Positions 17,746 to 27,817 of a stretch of 64,000 nucleotides of DNA are shown piece by piece. The position numbers and the translations under genes were made by a program. The notes under the pieces were generated by a model. It saw only the letters and a list, made by a program, of their open reading frames with translations. It searched no databases and was not told the origin of the DNA. This DNA is from SP197 sp965242595 (lineage in GTDB: Bacteria; Pseudomonadota; Alphaproteobacteria; SP197): contig OZ251464.1 in NCBI GenBank assembly GCA_965242595.1, positions 930,001 through 994,000 of the forward strand, in the 5' to 3' direction. Every line of letters starts with the position of its first letter. The first letter of the stretch is position 1.

Positions 17746-18075
17746 TCAGGCCCCTTCGCCGCGCGCGCGGGCCTCGGTGGCGCGGCGCCGCTCGCCCTGT
17801 TCGAACAGGGCGATCTTTTCGGGCGTCGCCTTTTCCTGGTGGCGCGCCTTGTAGTCGCCATAGGGCATGCCATAGACGATCTCGCGCGCGGCGTCGTATT
17901 CCATGGCGATGCCGCGTTCGGCCGCCGCCGCGCGATACCATTTGGAAAGGCAGTTGCGGCAGAAATCGGCCAGATTCATCAGATCGATGTTCTGGATGCC
18001 GGGCTTGCGCTGGAAATGGGCGACCAGGCGCCGGAAGACAGCGGCCTCGATCTCGGTGCGGGTGGCATCGTCCAT
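17746..18075 (-). CDS. DUF1244 domain protein
   Basis: A 109-residue protein of the DUF1244 (SMc04008-like) family, common in alphaproteobacteria and of unknown function. Diagnostic segments are AVFRRLVAHFQ, NIDLMNLADFCRNCLSKWY (with a C-x2-C pair) and YGMPYGDYKARHQ. The ATG is preceded by GGAGGAAAGCC. It lies 50 bp downstream of the carboxylate-amine ligase gene on the same strand and is probably co-transcribed with it. Confidence 0.85.
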   Translation of the reverse strand: MDDATRTEIEAAVFRRLVAHFQRKPGIQNIDLMNLADFCRNCLSKWYRAAAAERGIAMEYDAAREIVYGMPYGDYKARHQEKATPEKIALFEQGERRRATEARARGEGA

Positions 18076-18125
18076 GGCTTTCCTCCTTGCCGGTGGGCGG
18101 GAACGGTTGTCGGCAGCGGCCGCGC

Positions 18126-19262
18126 TCAGGCGATTCCGGCGGTGGTTTCCGCCACCAGATGGCGGGCCACGGCCGCCAGCGCCCGGTGGCCGCCCTCTGC
18201 GCCGCCCTCGCCCGCGAACACGGCCAGCTGGCGTTCCGCCGAGGTGCCTTCGCGCGCGATCCGGCGGGCGCGGGCCACCTCCGCCTCGCAGCCCAGGGCG
18301 CGGGCGTCTTCGGCCACCAGCTCCAGCAGCTCCTCGAGCAGGTCGCCATAGGGGACCAGCGTGCCCTTGCCGAAATCCACCAGCCGGGCGCGGCTGCCAT
18401 AGCGTTGCGCCAGCCAGCGGTTTTCGTGGATCAGCATGTTGGGATAATCGCGCCAGCGCTGATTGGCGGCGCGCAGGCGGTGGAGCATGCGCAGCAGGCA
18501 CTGGAACAGGGCGGCGACGGTCAGCGCGTCCTCCATCCGGGGGCAGACATCGCAGATGCGCATCTCCAGGGTGGGGAAACGGGCGCTGGGGCGCAGATCC
18601 CACCAGATTTTGGAGCCGTCCTGCACCAGGCCGGCGCTGGTCATCTGCCGGACGGTGCGGCGGTAATCGGCCCAGCTGGCCAGCGGCTCCGGCAGGCCGG
18701 TGCGCGGCAGGCTGTCGAAAACCGTCAGCCGGTAGCATTTCAGGCCGGTATCGCGGCCCTGCCAGAAGGGCGAAGAGGCGGTGAGGCACAGCAGATGGGG
18801 CAGGAAATAGCGCGCCTGGTTCATCAGATCGATGCGCATCTCCTCGTCTTCGATGCCGACATGGACATGCATGCCGCAGATCAGCAGGCGCCGCACCACC
18901 GCCTGCATGTCCTGGGCCAGATGCTCGTAACGCTCCTTGCGGACATAATCCTGGGCGCGCCAGTCGCCGAACGGGTGGGTGGAGGCGGCCAGCGGCGCCA
19001 GGCCATGGCGGGCGCAGGCGCTGGCCACGCCGCCCCGCAGGCGCTTCAGCTCGGCGCGCACCTCGCCGATATCGGCGCAGACGCGGGTGCCGATCTCCAC
19101 CTGCGCGCGCAGGAACTCGTTGGTGACCTGCTCGCCCAGCTCGCGGGCGCAGTCTTCCACCAGCGTCTCCGGCGGGTCGGAGGCCAGCGCGCCGCTCTGC
19201 GGGCAAACCAGCAGATACTCTTCTTCTACTCCTAGCGTGAACGCCGGCTCTGGAATGGCCAT
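18126..19262 (-). CDS. Carboxylate-amine ligase, GCS2/YbdK family
   Basis: A 378-residue ATP-dependent ligase of the glutamate-cysteine ligase 2 family (YbdK type), which forms an amide between a carboxylate and an amine; the natural substrate of most members is unknown. The N-terminal FTLGVEEEYLLV, the central ICGMHVHVGIED and the EMRICDVCPR segment are family hallmarks. The start ATG gives MAIPEPAFTLGVEEEY and is preceded by GGAAGGTGGGAAC; the open frame extends 46 codons upstream. It is divergent from the LysE-type gene and upstream of the DUF1244 gene. Confidence 0.88.
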   Translation of the reverse strand: MAIPEPAFTLGVEEEYLLVCPQSGALASDPPETLVEDCARELGEQVTNEFLRAQVEIGTRVCADIGEVRAELKRLRGGVASACARHGLAPLAASTHPFGDWRAQDYVRKERYEHLAQDMQAVVRRLLICGMHVHVGIEDEEMRIDLMNQARYFLPHLLCLTASSPFWQGRDTGLKCYRLTVFDSLPRTGLPEPLASWADYRRTVRQMTSAGLVQDGSKIWWDLRPSARFPTLEMRICDVCPRMEDALTVAALFQCLLRMLHRLRAANQRWRDYPNMLIHENRWLAQRYGSRARLVDFGKGTLVPYGDLLEELLELVAEDARALGCEAEVARARRIAREGTSAERQLAVFAGEGGAEGGHRALAAVARHLVAETTAGIA

Positions 19263-19426
19263 GTTCCCACCTTCCGCCGCCGGCGCCCGCCCACCGGATG
19301 GCCGATGGCGGCCAGGATGCGCTACCGGCCGCCCGCCCGCAAGGCGGCGGGGCGGATTTGCGCGCCCGGCCCGCCTCGCGCTACACCCCGTCATCGCCAT
19401 ATCGGCGGCATCTGTTGAGCGAGGCG

Positions 19427-20110
19427 ATGGAACCTTTCGTGGCGACCGTCGCGCTTTACGGGGGGCGCCCCGGCCTGGTGGCGGTCGGGGCGATGGTGGG
19501 CTTTCTGGTGGCGGTGCCGGTGGGGCCGGTGGCGGTGCTGGCGGTTCGCCGCACCCTGCTGGACGGGCGGGCGGCGGGCTGGAGCACCGGGCTGGGGGCG
19601 GCGGCGGGCGATGCTGTGTTCGGCGCCCTGGCCCTGTTTTCGGTGGCCGCCATCGAGGGCGCGCTGCTGGAGCACCGCGCCACCGTCCAGGGCGTGGGCG
19701 GGGCGGTGCTGCTGGGGCTGGGGCTCGTCACCGTGCTGGGGCGCGGCCGGCGGGGGAAGGGCCGGGCGCCGCCCGGTGGCGATGGCGTTTCGCTGGCCGG
19801 TGCCTTCGGCTCTGCCTTCGTCGTCACCGCCGTCAATCCGATCACCATGGTGGCCTTCGTCTCCATCTTCGCGGCGATGGGCGTCACCGAGGCCACAGGC
19901 GGCCTCTCCGCTTCCTGGACGGCCGGGCAGGGCCTGGTTCTGGCCGGCGTCTTCGCCGGTGCCGCCGCCTGGTGGTTCCTGCTGGTCGCCTCGGCCGCCG
20001 TGCTGCGCCGTTCCTTCACGGAGCGGGGGCTGGCGCGGATGAACGCCGTCTGCGGGGTGGCCATCGCCGGCTTCGGCGTCGCCGGCCTGGCCGCCGCTTT
20101 GTGGTCGTGA
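19427..20110 (+). CDS. LysE/RhtB-family amino-acid exporter
   Basis: A 227-residue inner-membrane protein with six predicted hydrophobic segments, as in LysE-type exporters. The N-terminal FLVAVPVGPVAVLAVRRTL and the central NPITMVAFVSIF match the family's paired conserved Pro/Asn motifs. The ATG at 19427 starts the hydrophobic N-terminus directly; a TTG at 19415 is an alternative. It may export a basic or hydrophobic amino acid; substrate is not predictable. Confidence 0.82.
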   Translation: MEPFVATVALYGGRPGLVAVGAMVGFLVAVPVGPVAVLAVRRTLLDGRAAGWSTGLGAAAGDAVFGALALFSVAAIEGALLEHRATVQGVGGAVLLGLGLVTVLGRGRRGKGRAPPGGDGVSLAGAFGSAFVVTAVNPITMVAFVSIFAAMGVTEATGGLSASWTAGQGLVLAGVFAGAAAWWFLLVASAAVLRRSFTERGLARMNAVCGVAIAGFGVAGLAAALWS

Positions 20111-20148
20111 TCCCCGGGGCCGTGATTCTTTGGGGAGCCGCGCTGCCG

Positions 20149-20796
20149 TCAGGCCACGGTTTCGGCCACCAGGCGGCGCAGCTGCGGCACCAGCTCGGCC
20201 TCGAACCACGGGTTGCGGGCCAGCCAAGCGGTGTTGCGCCACGAGGGATGGGGCAGCGGCAGCCGTCCGCCCTCCAGATGCTGCCGCCAGGCGCGCACAT
20301 TCCCGGTGACATGGGCCGTGCCCAGATAGCGGCGCTGGGCATAGCCGCCCACCAGCAGAGTCAGCCTCACATGCGGCATCAGGGCGAAGATGGGGCCGTG
20401 CCAGCGCGGCGCGCAGGGCGAACAGGGCGGCAGGTCGCCACCGCCGGCGGCGCTGCCGGGATAGCACAGGCCCATGGGCACCAGCGCCACCCGCGCCCGG
20501 TCGTAGAAGATGGCGCGGCCAAGGCCGGTCCAGCGCCGCAGCCGCTCGCCGCTGGCGTCGTTCCAGGGCTGGCAGCTGATATGGGCGCGCCGCCCGGGCG
20601 CCTGGCCCACGATCAGCAGCCGGGCGCCGGGCGCCGCCTGCAACACCGGGCGGGGCGCAAAGGGCAGCCTTTCGGCGCAGATGCGGCAGGCGCGCAGCCG
20701 GTCCAGCAGGCTGGCGAGCTGGGCCGCGGGCTGAGTTGTGGGCCGGGTCGTGGCCCCGGTCGTGGATTGGGGCGATGCTGTCTCTGTGGCGGCCAT
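20149..20796 (-). CDS. Uracil-DNA glycosylase family protein
   Basis: A 215-residue protein of the uracil-DNA glycosylase superfamily, removing or recognising damaged bases. Motif A is present as LLIVGQAPGRRAH. A C-terminal HPSWRNTAWLARNPWFE region holds the HPS segment of motif B. Cys residues in RACRICAERL and near GGDLPPCSPC suggest a 4Fe-4S cluster as in family 4/5 enzymes. The start ATG gives MAATETASPQS; the frame is open much further upstream but overlaps the divergent kinase gene. Catalytic competence cannot be judged from sequence. Confidence 0.82.
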   Translation of the reverse strand: MAATETASPQSTTGATTRPTTQPAAQLASLLDRLRACRICAERLPFAPRPVLQAAPGARLLIVGQAPGRRAHISCQPWNDASGERLRRWTGLGRAIFYDRARVALVPMGLCYPGSAAGGGDLPPCSPCAPRWHGPIFALMPHVRLTLLVGGYAQRRYLGTAHVTGNVRAWRQHLEGGRLPLPHPSWRNTAWLARNPWFEAELVPQLRRLVAETVA

Positions 20797-20843
20797 GGCG
20801 GCGCAGTCTTGCCGTCCGCTGGCGGCGCGGCAAGGGCGCTGCC

Positions 20844-21701
20844 GTGAAGGGGCTGGCCGCGGCGCTGGAAGCGCTGGGTCTGGATGGGGCGCTGGCCGCC
20901 ACGGCGCGCCCGCTGGACGGCACCGGCAACCGCAGCTTTCTGGTGGGGCGCGGCGCTGGGCGCCTGGTTGTCCGCCTGGCCGGCAGCGAAAGCGCGGGTC
21001 TGGTGGACCGCCTGGCCGAATGGCGCCACGCCCGCGCCGCCGCCCGGCTGGGGCTGGGGCCGGAATGGGTGGCAAGCGATGCGGCCCGCGGCATCCAGGC
21101 TGCGCGCTTCGTGGCGGGGCGGCGGCTGGATAGCATCCCTCATCCCTGGCCGCCGCCCCTGATCGAACGGCTGGGCCGCCTCTTTCGCCGCCTGCGCCGG
21201 ACGCCGGGCTTCACCGGCGTCATGGACCCGGGGCGCAAGATCGCGCTCTATCTCGCCGCCGCCGGCATCGCCGCCCCGGCGCGCCACCCGGTGCTGGGGC
21301 CGCTCTGGCCGGCATTGTCCGCCCTGGTGGCCTCGCTGCCGGCCATGCCTGTGCATGCCGCCCATATCGATCCGGTGCCGCAGAATCTGATCGATGCGGG
21401 CGACAGGGTGGTGGCGATCGATTGGGAATATGCCGGCCTGGCCCATCCGCTTTGGGATCTCGCCTATCTGGCCTGCGAGGCCGGGCTTTCGCCCGCCGAG
21501 CGTGCCGCTCTGCTGGCCGCCAGCGGTCTTGCTGGCAGGCGTCTTGCGCTGGAACTCTGGATGCTGGCCGCCATGGCCGTCTCGCTCGTCTGGTGCCTGG
21601 CGCGCCAGCGCCGCGCCGGCGCCGATGCCCCGCACTGGGCGCGGGAGGCGGCCGCCAGAGGCCGCGCCCTGGCCCGCGCTTTGCGTGGCATGGCGCGTTG
21701 A
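20844..21701 (+). CDS. Choline/aminoglycoside-type phosphotransferase
   Basis: A 285-residue APH/choline-kinase-fold protein. The catalytic loop reads HIDPVPQN (an HxD...N arrangement) and the metal-binding segment VAIDWEYAG is followed by WDLAYLACEAG, as in choline and ethanolamine kinases. The start chosen is GTG 20844 (KGLAAALEALG); upstream codons would run into the divergent glycosylase gene. It lies about 75 bp before sdhC on the same strand. The substrate may be choline or a small amino alcohol but this is not established. Confidence 0.8.
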   Translation: MKGLAAALEALGLDGALAATARPLDGTGNRSFLVGRGAGRLVVRLAGSESAGLVDRLAEWRHARAAARLGLGPEWVASDAARGIQAARFVAGRRLDSIPHPWPPPLIERLGRLFRRLRRTPGFTGVMDPGRKIALYLAAAGIAAPARHPVLGPLWPALSALVASLPAMPVHAAHIDPVPQNLIDAGDRVVAIDWEYAGLAHPLWDLAYLACEAGLSPAERAALLAASGLAGRRLALELWMLAAMAVSLVWCLARQRRAGADAPHWAREAAARGRALARALRGMAR

Positions 21702-21727
21702 CCGCCACGCCGGACCGCCCCTAAAGT
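21698..21727 (+). promoter_or_regulatory. Probable promoter of sdhCDAB
   Basis: TTGACC at 21698-21703 and TAAAGT at 21722-21727 with an 18-bp spacer give a sigma70-like promoter about 50 bp before the sdhC ATG. It overlaps the 3' end of the kinase gene. Confidence 0.4.
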
Positions 21728-21777
21728 GCGCCTTGGCCGAGGCAAAGCAGGGCCAGGGCGGCACCGGGGAGACTGAG

Positions 21778-22146
21778 ATGGCCGACAGGCCGCTTTCGCC
21801 GCATCTCCAGATCTACCGCCCGCAGATCACCTCGGTGCTGTCGATCCTGCACCGGCTGACCGGCTTGCTGCTGGCGCTGGGGATGGTGTTTCTGGTGCTG
21901 TGGCTGGCCGCCGCCGCCGCCGGGCCGCAATATTTCGCCGCCATGCAGGCCTGCGCCGCGTCCTGGCCGCTGCAGGCGCTGCTGGTCGGCGTCACCCTGG
22001 CCCTGTTCTACCACCTGCTGAACGGCATCAGGCATCTGCTCTGGGACGCCGGGCGCGGCTTCGGACACAAGGCCGTGACGCTGGGCGGCTGGGCCGTGGT
22101 GGCGGCCTCGGTGCTGGCCACCGCCGCCGTCTGGGGTCTGCCGTGA
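21778..22146 (+). CDS. sdhC: Succinate dehydrogenase cytochrome b556 subunit
   Basis: A 122-residue membrane subunit anchoring succinate dehydrogenase and binding haem b and ubiquinone. It has the RPLSPHLQIYRPQ N-terminal motif, SILHRLTG at the start of helix 1, and three hydrophobic helices, with the haem-ligand His region in HLLNGIRHLLWD. The ATG follows GGGGAGACTGAG. The stop overlaps the GTG of sdhD (GTGA). Confidence 0.92.
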   Translation: MADRPLSPHLQIYRPQITSVLSILHRLTGLLLALGMVFLVLWLAAAAAGPQYFAAMQACAASWPLQALLVGVTLALFYHLLNGIRHLLWDAGRGFGHKAVTLGGWAVVAASVLATAAVWGLP

Positions 22147-22499
22147 AGGGCGCCACCGCCCATTGGTGGCATCAGCGGCTGACGGCCATCGCCCTGGTGC
22201 CGCTTGCCCTGCCGCTGGCCTGGCTGCTCCCCTGCATGGCCCGGATCGGCCATGACGAGCTCCTGGCCTGGATGCACCCGCCGCTGCTCCCCGCCCTCGT
22301 TGCCCTGCTGCTGGCCGCCGGCCTCTATCACATGAAGCTCGGCGTCGAGGCGGTGATCGGCGATTATGTGCATCGGCCGGCGGCGCGCTGGACGGCGCAG
22401 ATCGCCCTGGTGCTGGCCACCTGGGTGCTGGCGGCGCTGGGCCTGGTCTCCATCCTGGTGCTGGCCGCAGGCGGCGCGCCCCGGGGGCCTCTGCCGTGA
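22143..22499 (+). CDS. sdhD: Succinate dehydrogenase membrane anchor subunit
   Basis: A 118-residue, three-helix membrane anchor of complex II. The N-terminal WWHQRLTAIAL and the LYHMKLGVEAVIGDYVH segment, which carries the second haem ligand, identify it. It starts at a GTG overlapping the sdhC stop and ends in the GTGA that starts sdhA, so sdhC, sdhD and sdhA are translationally coupled. Confidence 0.9.
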   Translation: MKGATAHWWHQRLTAIALVPLALPLAWLLPCMARIGHDELLAWMHPPLLPALVALLLAAGLYHMKLGVEAVIGDYVHRPAARWTAQIALVLATWVLAALGLVSILVLAAGGAPRGPLP

Positions 22500-24280
22500 C
22501 CGGACCCCCCGCCTATCCCATCACCGATCACGCCTTCGATGTGGTCGTGGTGGGCGCCGGCGGTGCCGGCCTGCGCGCCGTTCTGGGCCTGGCCGAGGCC
22601 GGCCTTTCCACCGCCTGCGTCACCAAGGTGTTTCCCACCCGCTCTCACACCGTGGCGGCCCAGGGCGGCATCTCCGCCGCGCTGGGCAATATGGGCCACG
22701 ACGACTGGCGCTATCACATGTATGACACGGTCAAGGGCGCCGACTGGCTGGGCGACCAGGACGCCATCGAATATATGTGCCGGGCCGCGCCCGCCGCCGT
22801 GCTGGAGCTGGAGCATTACGGCGTGCCCTTCTCGCGCACGGAGGAAGGGCTGATCTATCAGCGCGCCTTCGGCGGCATGACCACCGGCTATGGCAAGGGC
22901 ACGGCCCAGCGCACCTGCGCGGCGGCCGATCGCACCGGCCATGCCATCCTCCACACCCTTTATCAGCAATCCCTGCGCCATAAGGCCCGCTTCTTCCTGG
23001 AATATTTCGCCCTCGATCTGATCGTGGACGGGGACGGCGCCTGTCGCGGCGTGATGGCCTGGTGCCTGGAAGACGGCAGCATCCACCGTTTCTCCGCCCA
23101 TATCGTGGTGCTGGCCACCGGCGGCTATGGCCGCTGCTGGTTCTCCTGCACCTCGGCGCACAGCTGCACCGGCGACGGCAACGCCATGGCGCTGCGCGCC
23201 GGCCTGCCCCTCCAGGACATGGAGTTCGTGCAATTCCACCCCACCGGCATCTATGGCGCCGGCGTGCTGATCACCGAGGGGGTCAGGGGCGAGGGTGGCT
23301 ATCTGGTCAACGGCCAGGGCGAACGCTTCATGGAACGCTATGCCCCGTCGGCCAAGGATCTGGCCAGCCGCGATGTGGTCTCGCGGGCCATGACGCTGGA
23401 GATGCGCGAGGGCCGCGGCGCCGGGGAGGCGGGCGACCACCTGCTGTTGAAGCTGGACCATCTGGCGCCCGAGACCATCGCCGCCCGCCTGCCCGGCATC
23501 GCCGAAAGCGCGCGCATATTCGCCGGCGTCGATGTCACCCGCCAGCCGATCCCGGTGCTGCCCACGGTTCACTACAACATGGGCGGCATCCCCACCGACC
23601 GCCACGGCCAGGTTCTGGCCGGCGAGCAAGGGGCCGTGCCCGGCCTGATGGCGGTGGGCGAGGCGGCCTGCGTTTCGGTCCACGGCGCCAACCGGCTGGG
23701 GTCGAACTCGCTGCTGGATCTGGTGGTGTTCGGGCGCGCGGCCGCCCTGCGCGCGGGCGAGCTGCTGAAGGAGCGCCCGCCTCTCGCGCCACTGCCCGCC
23801 GGGGCCGGCGAGGCCACCCTGGCCAGGCTCGACCGCCTGCGCCATGCCGCCGGCGCCGCGCCCACCGCCGCCGTCCGGGGCGAGATGCAGCGCGCGATGC
23901 AGGAGGACGCGGCCGTCTTCCGCAGCCGCCGGACCCTGGAAGAAGGCTGCCGGCGCATGGACGAGGTGTTCGCCCGTTTCGCCGACATCCATGTCAGCGA
24001 CCGTTCCATGATCTGGAACAGCGACCTGATGGAGACCTGGGAGCTGGACAACCTGCTGCGTCAGGCGGTGGTGACGGTCCGCTGCGCGCTGGAGCGCGAG
24101 GAAAGCCGCGGCGCCCACGCCCGGGAGGATTTCCCCGAACGCGACGACCGGCGCTGGATGAAGCACAGCCTTTGCCGCCTCGACGACCAGGGCCGGACCG
24201 CCATCTCCTGGCGCCCGGTTTCCATGACGACCGCCGGCGGCGAGATCGAACCCATCCCCCCCCAGGCACGGACCTATTGA
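22496..24280 (+). CDS. sdhA: Succinate dehydrogenase flavoprotein subunit
   Basis: A 594-residue flavoprotein that oxidises succinate to fumarate in the citric acid cycle. The FAD-binding VVVGAGGAGLRAVLGLAEAG is followed by SHTVAAQGGISAALGN, whose His forms the covalent FAD link. Active-site segments include FHPTGIYGAGVLITEG, GERFMERYAP and HGANRLGSNSLLDLVVFGR. Length is normal for the family. It starts at GTG overlapping the sdhD stop. Confidence 0.95.
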   Translation: MTGPPAYPITDHAFDVVVVGAGGAGLRAVLGLAEAGLSTACVTKVFPTRSHTVAAQGGISAALGNMGHDDWRYHMYDTVKGADWLGDQDAIEYMCRAAPAAVLELEHYGVPFSRTEEGLIYQRAFGGMTTGYGKGTAQRTCAAADRTGHAILHTLYQQSLRHKARFFLEYFALDLIVDGDGACRGVMAWCLEDGSIHRFSAHIVVLATGGYGRCWFSCTSAHSCTGDGNAMALRAGLPLQDMEFVQFHPTGIYGAGVLITEGVRGEGGYLVNGQGERFMERYAPSAKDLASRDVVSRAMTLEMREGRGAGEAGDHLLLKLDHLAPETIAARLPGIAESARIFAGVDVTRQPIPVLPTVHYNMGGIPTDRHGQVLAGEQGAVPGLMAVGEAACVSVHGANRLGSNSLLDLVVFGRAAALRAGELLKERPPLAPLPAGAGEATLARLDRLRHAAGAAPTAAVRGEMQRAMQEDAAVFRSRRTLEEGCRRMDEVFARFADIHVSDRSMIWNSDLMETWELDNLLRQAVVTVRCALEREESRGAHAREDFPERDDRRWMKHSLCRLDDQGRTAISWRPVSMTTAGGEIEPIPPQARTY

Positions 24281-24283
24281 GCC

Positions 24284-25063
24284 ATGGCCCGCTTTCGCCT
24301 TCCCCGGGCCTCGCGCCCGCGCCGCGGCAAGGATCACCCCGCCCCACCGGGCGCGGGCCGCCGCACCCGTTTCCGCATCTATCGCTACGACCCCGACGGC
24401 GACGGGCCGCCGCGCCTCGACAGCTACCAGGTGGACCGGGAGCGTTGCGGCCCCATGGTTCTGGACGCGCTGATCGCCATCAAAAGCGAAACCGACCCCA
24501 CCCTGACCTTCCGCCGTTCCTGCCGCGAAGGCATCTGCGGATCCTGCGCCATGAACATCGACGGCACCAACACGCTGGCCTGCACCAAGCCCATCGACGA
24601 GGTGAAGGGCGAGGTGAAGGTCTATCCGCTGCCCCACATGCCGGTGGTGAAGGACCTGGTGCCCGATCTTTCCCGCGCCTATCGCCAGCTGGCCGAGGTG
24701 GAACCCTGGCTGCAGGCGGGCGCCGCCCCGGCGGGGCGGGAGCGGCGGCAATCGCCCGCCCAGCGCGCGAAGCTGGACGGCCTCTATGAGTGCATCCTGT
24801 GCTTTTGCTGCCAGACCAGCTGCCCCAGCTATTGGTGGAATCAGGAACGCTATCTGGGGCCGGCGGTGCTGCTGCAAGCCTGGCGCTGGATCGCCGACAG
24901 CCGCGACGAGGCGGCCGAACGCCGCCTGGACGCGCTGGAAGACCCCTACAAGCTCTACCGCTGCCACACCATCATGAACTGCGCCCGGGCTTGCCCCAAA
25001 CAACTGAACCCAGCCAAGGCCATCGCCGAGACCAGGAAGCTGATGGTGCAGAAGCAGGGCTAG
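24284..25063 (+). CDS. sdhB: Succinate dehydrogenase iron-sulfur subunit
   Basis: A 259-residue subunit carrying electrons from SdhA to the membrane anchor. It shows the 2Fe-2S motif CREGICGSCAMN, the 4Fe-4S motif CILCFCCQTSCP and the 3Fe-4S region CHTIMNCARACP. The first 25 residues are a basic Arg/Pro-rich extension before the conserved FRIYRYDPD segment. The start ATG lies four bases after the sdhA stop. Confidence 0.95.
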   Translation: MARFRLPRASRPRRGKDHPAPPGAGRRTRFRIYRYDPDGDGPPRLDSYQVDRERCGPMVLDALIAIKSETDPTLTFRRSCREGICGSCAMNIDGTNTLACTKPIDEVKGEVKVYPLPHMPVVKDLVPDLSRAYRQLAEVEPWLQAGAAPAGRERRQSPAQRAKLDGLYECILCFCCQTSCPSYWWNQERYLGPAVLLQAWRWIADSRDEAAERRLDALEDPYKLYRCHTIMNCARACPKQLNPAKAIAETRKLMVQKQG

Positions 25064-25105
25064 GCCGGGGCCTCATACGGACCGCGCCGGTGCTGCCGTT
25101 ATCCC

Positions 25106-25255
25106 TTACGGGCGGCCGAGCTGGTGGGACATCAGGCACATGGCGAGATTGCGCACACCGTTCAGATAGCTGGCCTCGCCCTTCCGGAAGGCCGTATCGG
25201 CGGCCCGGAGGCATCTCACATAGTCGTCATGATGTTGTCTCAGAAGCTCCGGCAC
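25106..25255 (-). CDS. Possible small protein or gene remnant between sdhB and arsR
   Basis: A 49-codon open frame from a GTG (MPELLRQHHDDYVRCLRAAD at the start), ending NLAMCLMSHQLGRP. The composition looks protein-like rather than random for such GC-rich DNA, but the ribosome-binding site is poor and no family is recognised. It is the only candidate in the 272-bp gap between sdhB and arsR. It may be the degraded end of a longer gene. Confidence 0.25.
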   Translation of the reverse strand: MPELLRQHHDDYVRCLRAADTAFRKGEASYLNGVRNLAMCLMSHQLGRP

Positions 25256-25300
25256 CTTTCAAGCCAGCCGCGGTGGCGGCTGACGGGGGGGGGAGGGGGC

Positions 25301-25335
25301 TTGACATTCTTCGATAGTTTCCCAATTATCGAAAT
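25301..25335 (+). promoter_or_regulatory. Autoregulated, probably leaderless arsR promoter/operator
   Basis: TTGACA at 25301-25306 and AATTAT at 25324-25329 are spaced 17 bp. A perfect inverted repeat TTCGATA (25310-25316) and TATCGAA (25327-25333) with a 10-nt spacer covers the -10 region, as expected for an ArsR/SmtB operator. The predicted transcription start falls at about 25336, which is the arsR ATG, so the transcript is likely leaderless. Confidence 0.75.
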
Positions 25336-25665
25336 ATGGACATGGCCACCGCCATCGCTGCCCTTCAGTCTCTGGCGCAGGAAACGCGCCTTGCCGCCTT
25401 TCGCGCCCTGGTGGAGGCCGGGCCGCCCGGCATGGCCGCCGGCGCCATCGCCCGGCGGCTGCGGGTGGCACCGGCCAGCCTGTCCTTTCATCTTCAGGCC
25501 CTGGTTCATGCCGGTCTGGCGGCCTCGCGGCGGCAGGGGCGCAGCGTGATCTACCGGGCCGATTTCGCCGCCATGGAATCCCTGATGGGGTTCCTCACCG
25601 AAAACTGCTGCCGCGGTGCCCCGCCGGCCAGCATGACACCCCCCAAGGAGGAGGAACGACCATGA
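25336..25665 (+). CDS. arsR: ArsR/SmtB-family arsenic-responsive repressor
   Basis: A 109-residue winged-helix repressor. Its helix-turn-helix region is AGAIARRLRVAPASLSFHLQ, followed by a wing with RRQGRSVIYRAD. Cys91-Cys92 near the C-terminus (TENCCRG) match the position of the As(III)-binding pair in Acidithiobacillus-type ArsR, so arsenite or a methylated arsenical is the likely inducer. It overlaps the next gene by four bases (ATGA). The perfect inverted repeat over its own promoter indicates autorepression. The start may be ATG 25336 or ATG 25342; neither has a ribosome-binding site. Confidence 0.88.
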   Translation: MDMATAIAALQSLAQETRLAAFRALVEAGPPGMAAGAIARRLRVAPASLSFHLQALVHAGLAASRRQGRSVIYRADFAAMESLMGFLTENCCRGAPPASMTPPKEEERP

Positions 25666-26126
25666 AAAGGATGCACATCAGCGTCAATGTGGACGATCTG
25701 CACCGCGCCATCGCCTTTTACGGCGCCCTGTTCGATGCCCGGCCCGATGTGGTGAAGGAGGATTATGCCCGCTTTCGCCTGGACGAACCCAGCGTCAACT
25801 TTTCCATCTCGGCCTATGGGCGCAAGGCGGGCATGGACCATATGGGGATCGACGTCGACAGCGACGAGGAACTGACGGAGGTGGTCGCAAGGCTGCGCCG
25901 GGCGGGCCATGCCGCCAGCGAAACCGCCGCCGGCGTCTGCTGCTATGCCCAATCCAGCAAGTCGTGGTCGGTCGATCCGGCCGGCGTGCCCTGGGAGGTG
26001 TTCCACACCTACGGCGCCTCCGCCGTCTATGGCACCGACCGGGCCGACCAGCGCGCCATCGCCCGTTCGGCCAGCCAGGAGGGCAGGCAGGTGAGCACGG
26101 CCGCCCGCGAGGCCTGCTGCGACTGA
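25662..26126 (+). CDS. arsI: ArsI/CadI-family vicinal-oxygen-chelate protein (organoarsenical lyase)
   Basis: A 154-residue member of the ArsI/CadI family. ArsI is a non-haem iron dioxygenase that breaks the C-As bond of trivalent methyl- or aryl-arsenicals. The expected residues are present: metal ligands His5, His60 and Glu112 (PWEVFHTYG) and the As-binding pair Cys93-Cys94 in GVCCYAQSSKSWSVDP. A further C-terminal CC (EACCD) is present. Translational coupling to arsR supports an arsenic role over cadmium. No arsM, acr3 or arsC is adjacent, so this is a minimal two-gene module. Confidence 0.85.
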   Translation: MKRMHISVNVDDLHRAIAFYGALFDARPDVVKEDYARFRLDEPSVNFSISAYGRKAGMDHMGIDVDSDEELTEVVARLRRAGHAASETAAGVCCYAQSSKSWSVDPAGVPWEVFHTYGASAVYGTDRADQRAIARSASQEGRQVSTAAREACCD

Positions 26127-26276
26127 CGGCACCGCCCCGCCGCGTGCCATACTGGCGAGGTCTGCCCCGTCTGGCCGGGATCGCCCACACGGAGGGCGCC
26201 GCTTTCCGAGCCTCTCCCGCCTCGCCTTGTGGCCCCATTGTCTGTAATCTTGCGCGGCCCCATGGGAGAGGCGCGG

Positions 26277-27776
<1,500 letters not shown>

Positions 27777-27817
27777 CGGCGGCGGCCGGGGAAGGAGGCC
27801 AGGGAAGGAGAGATGCC

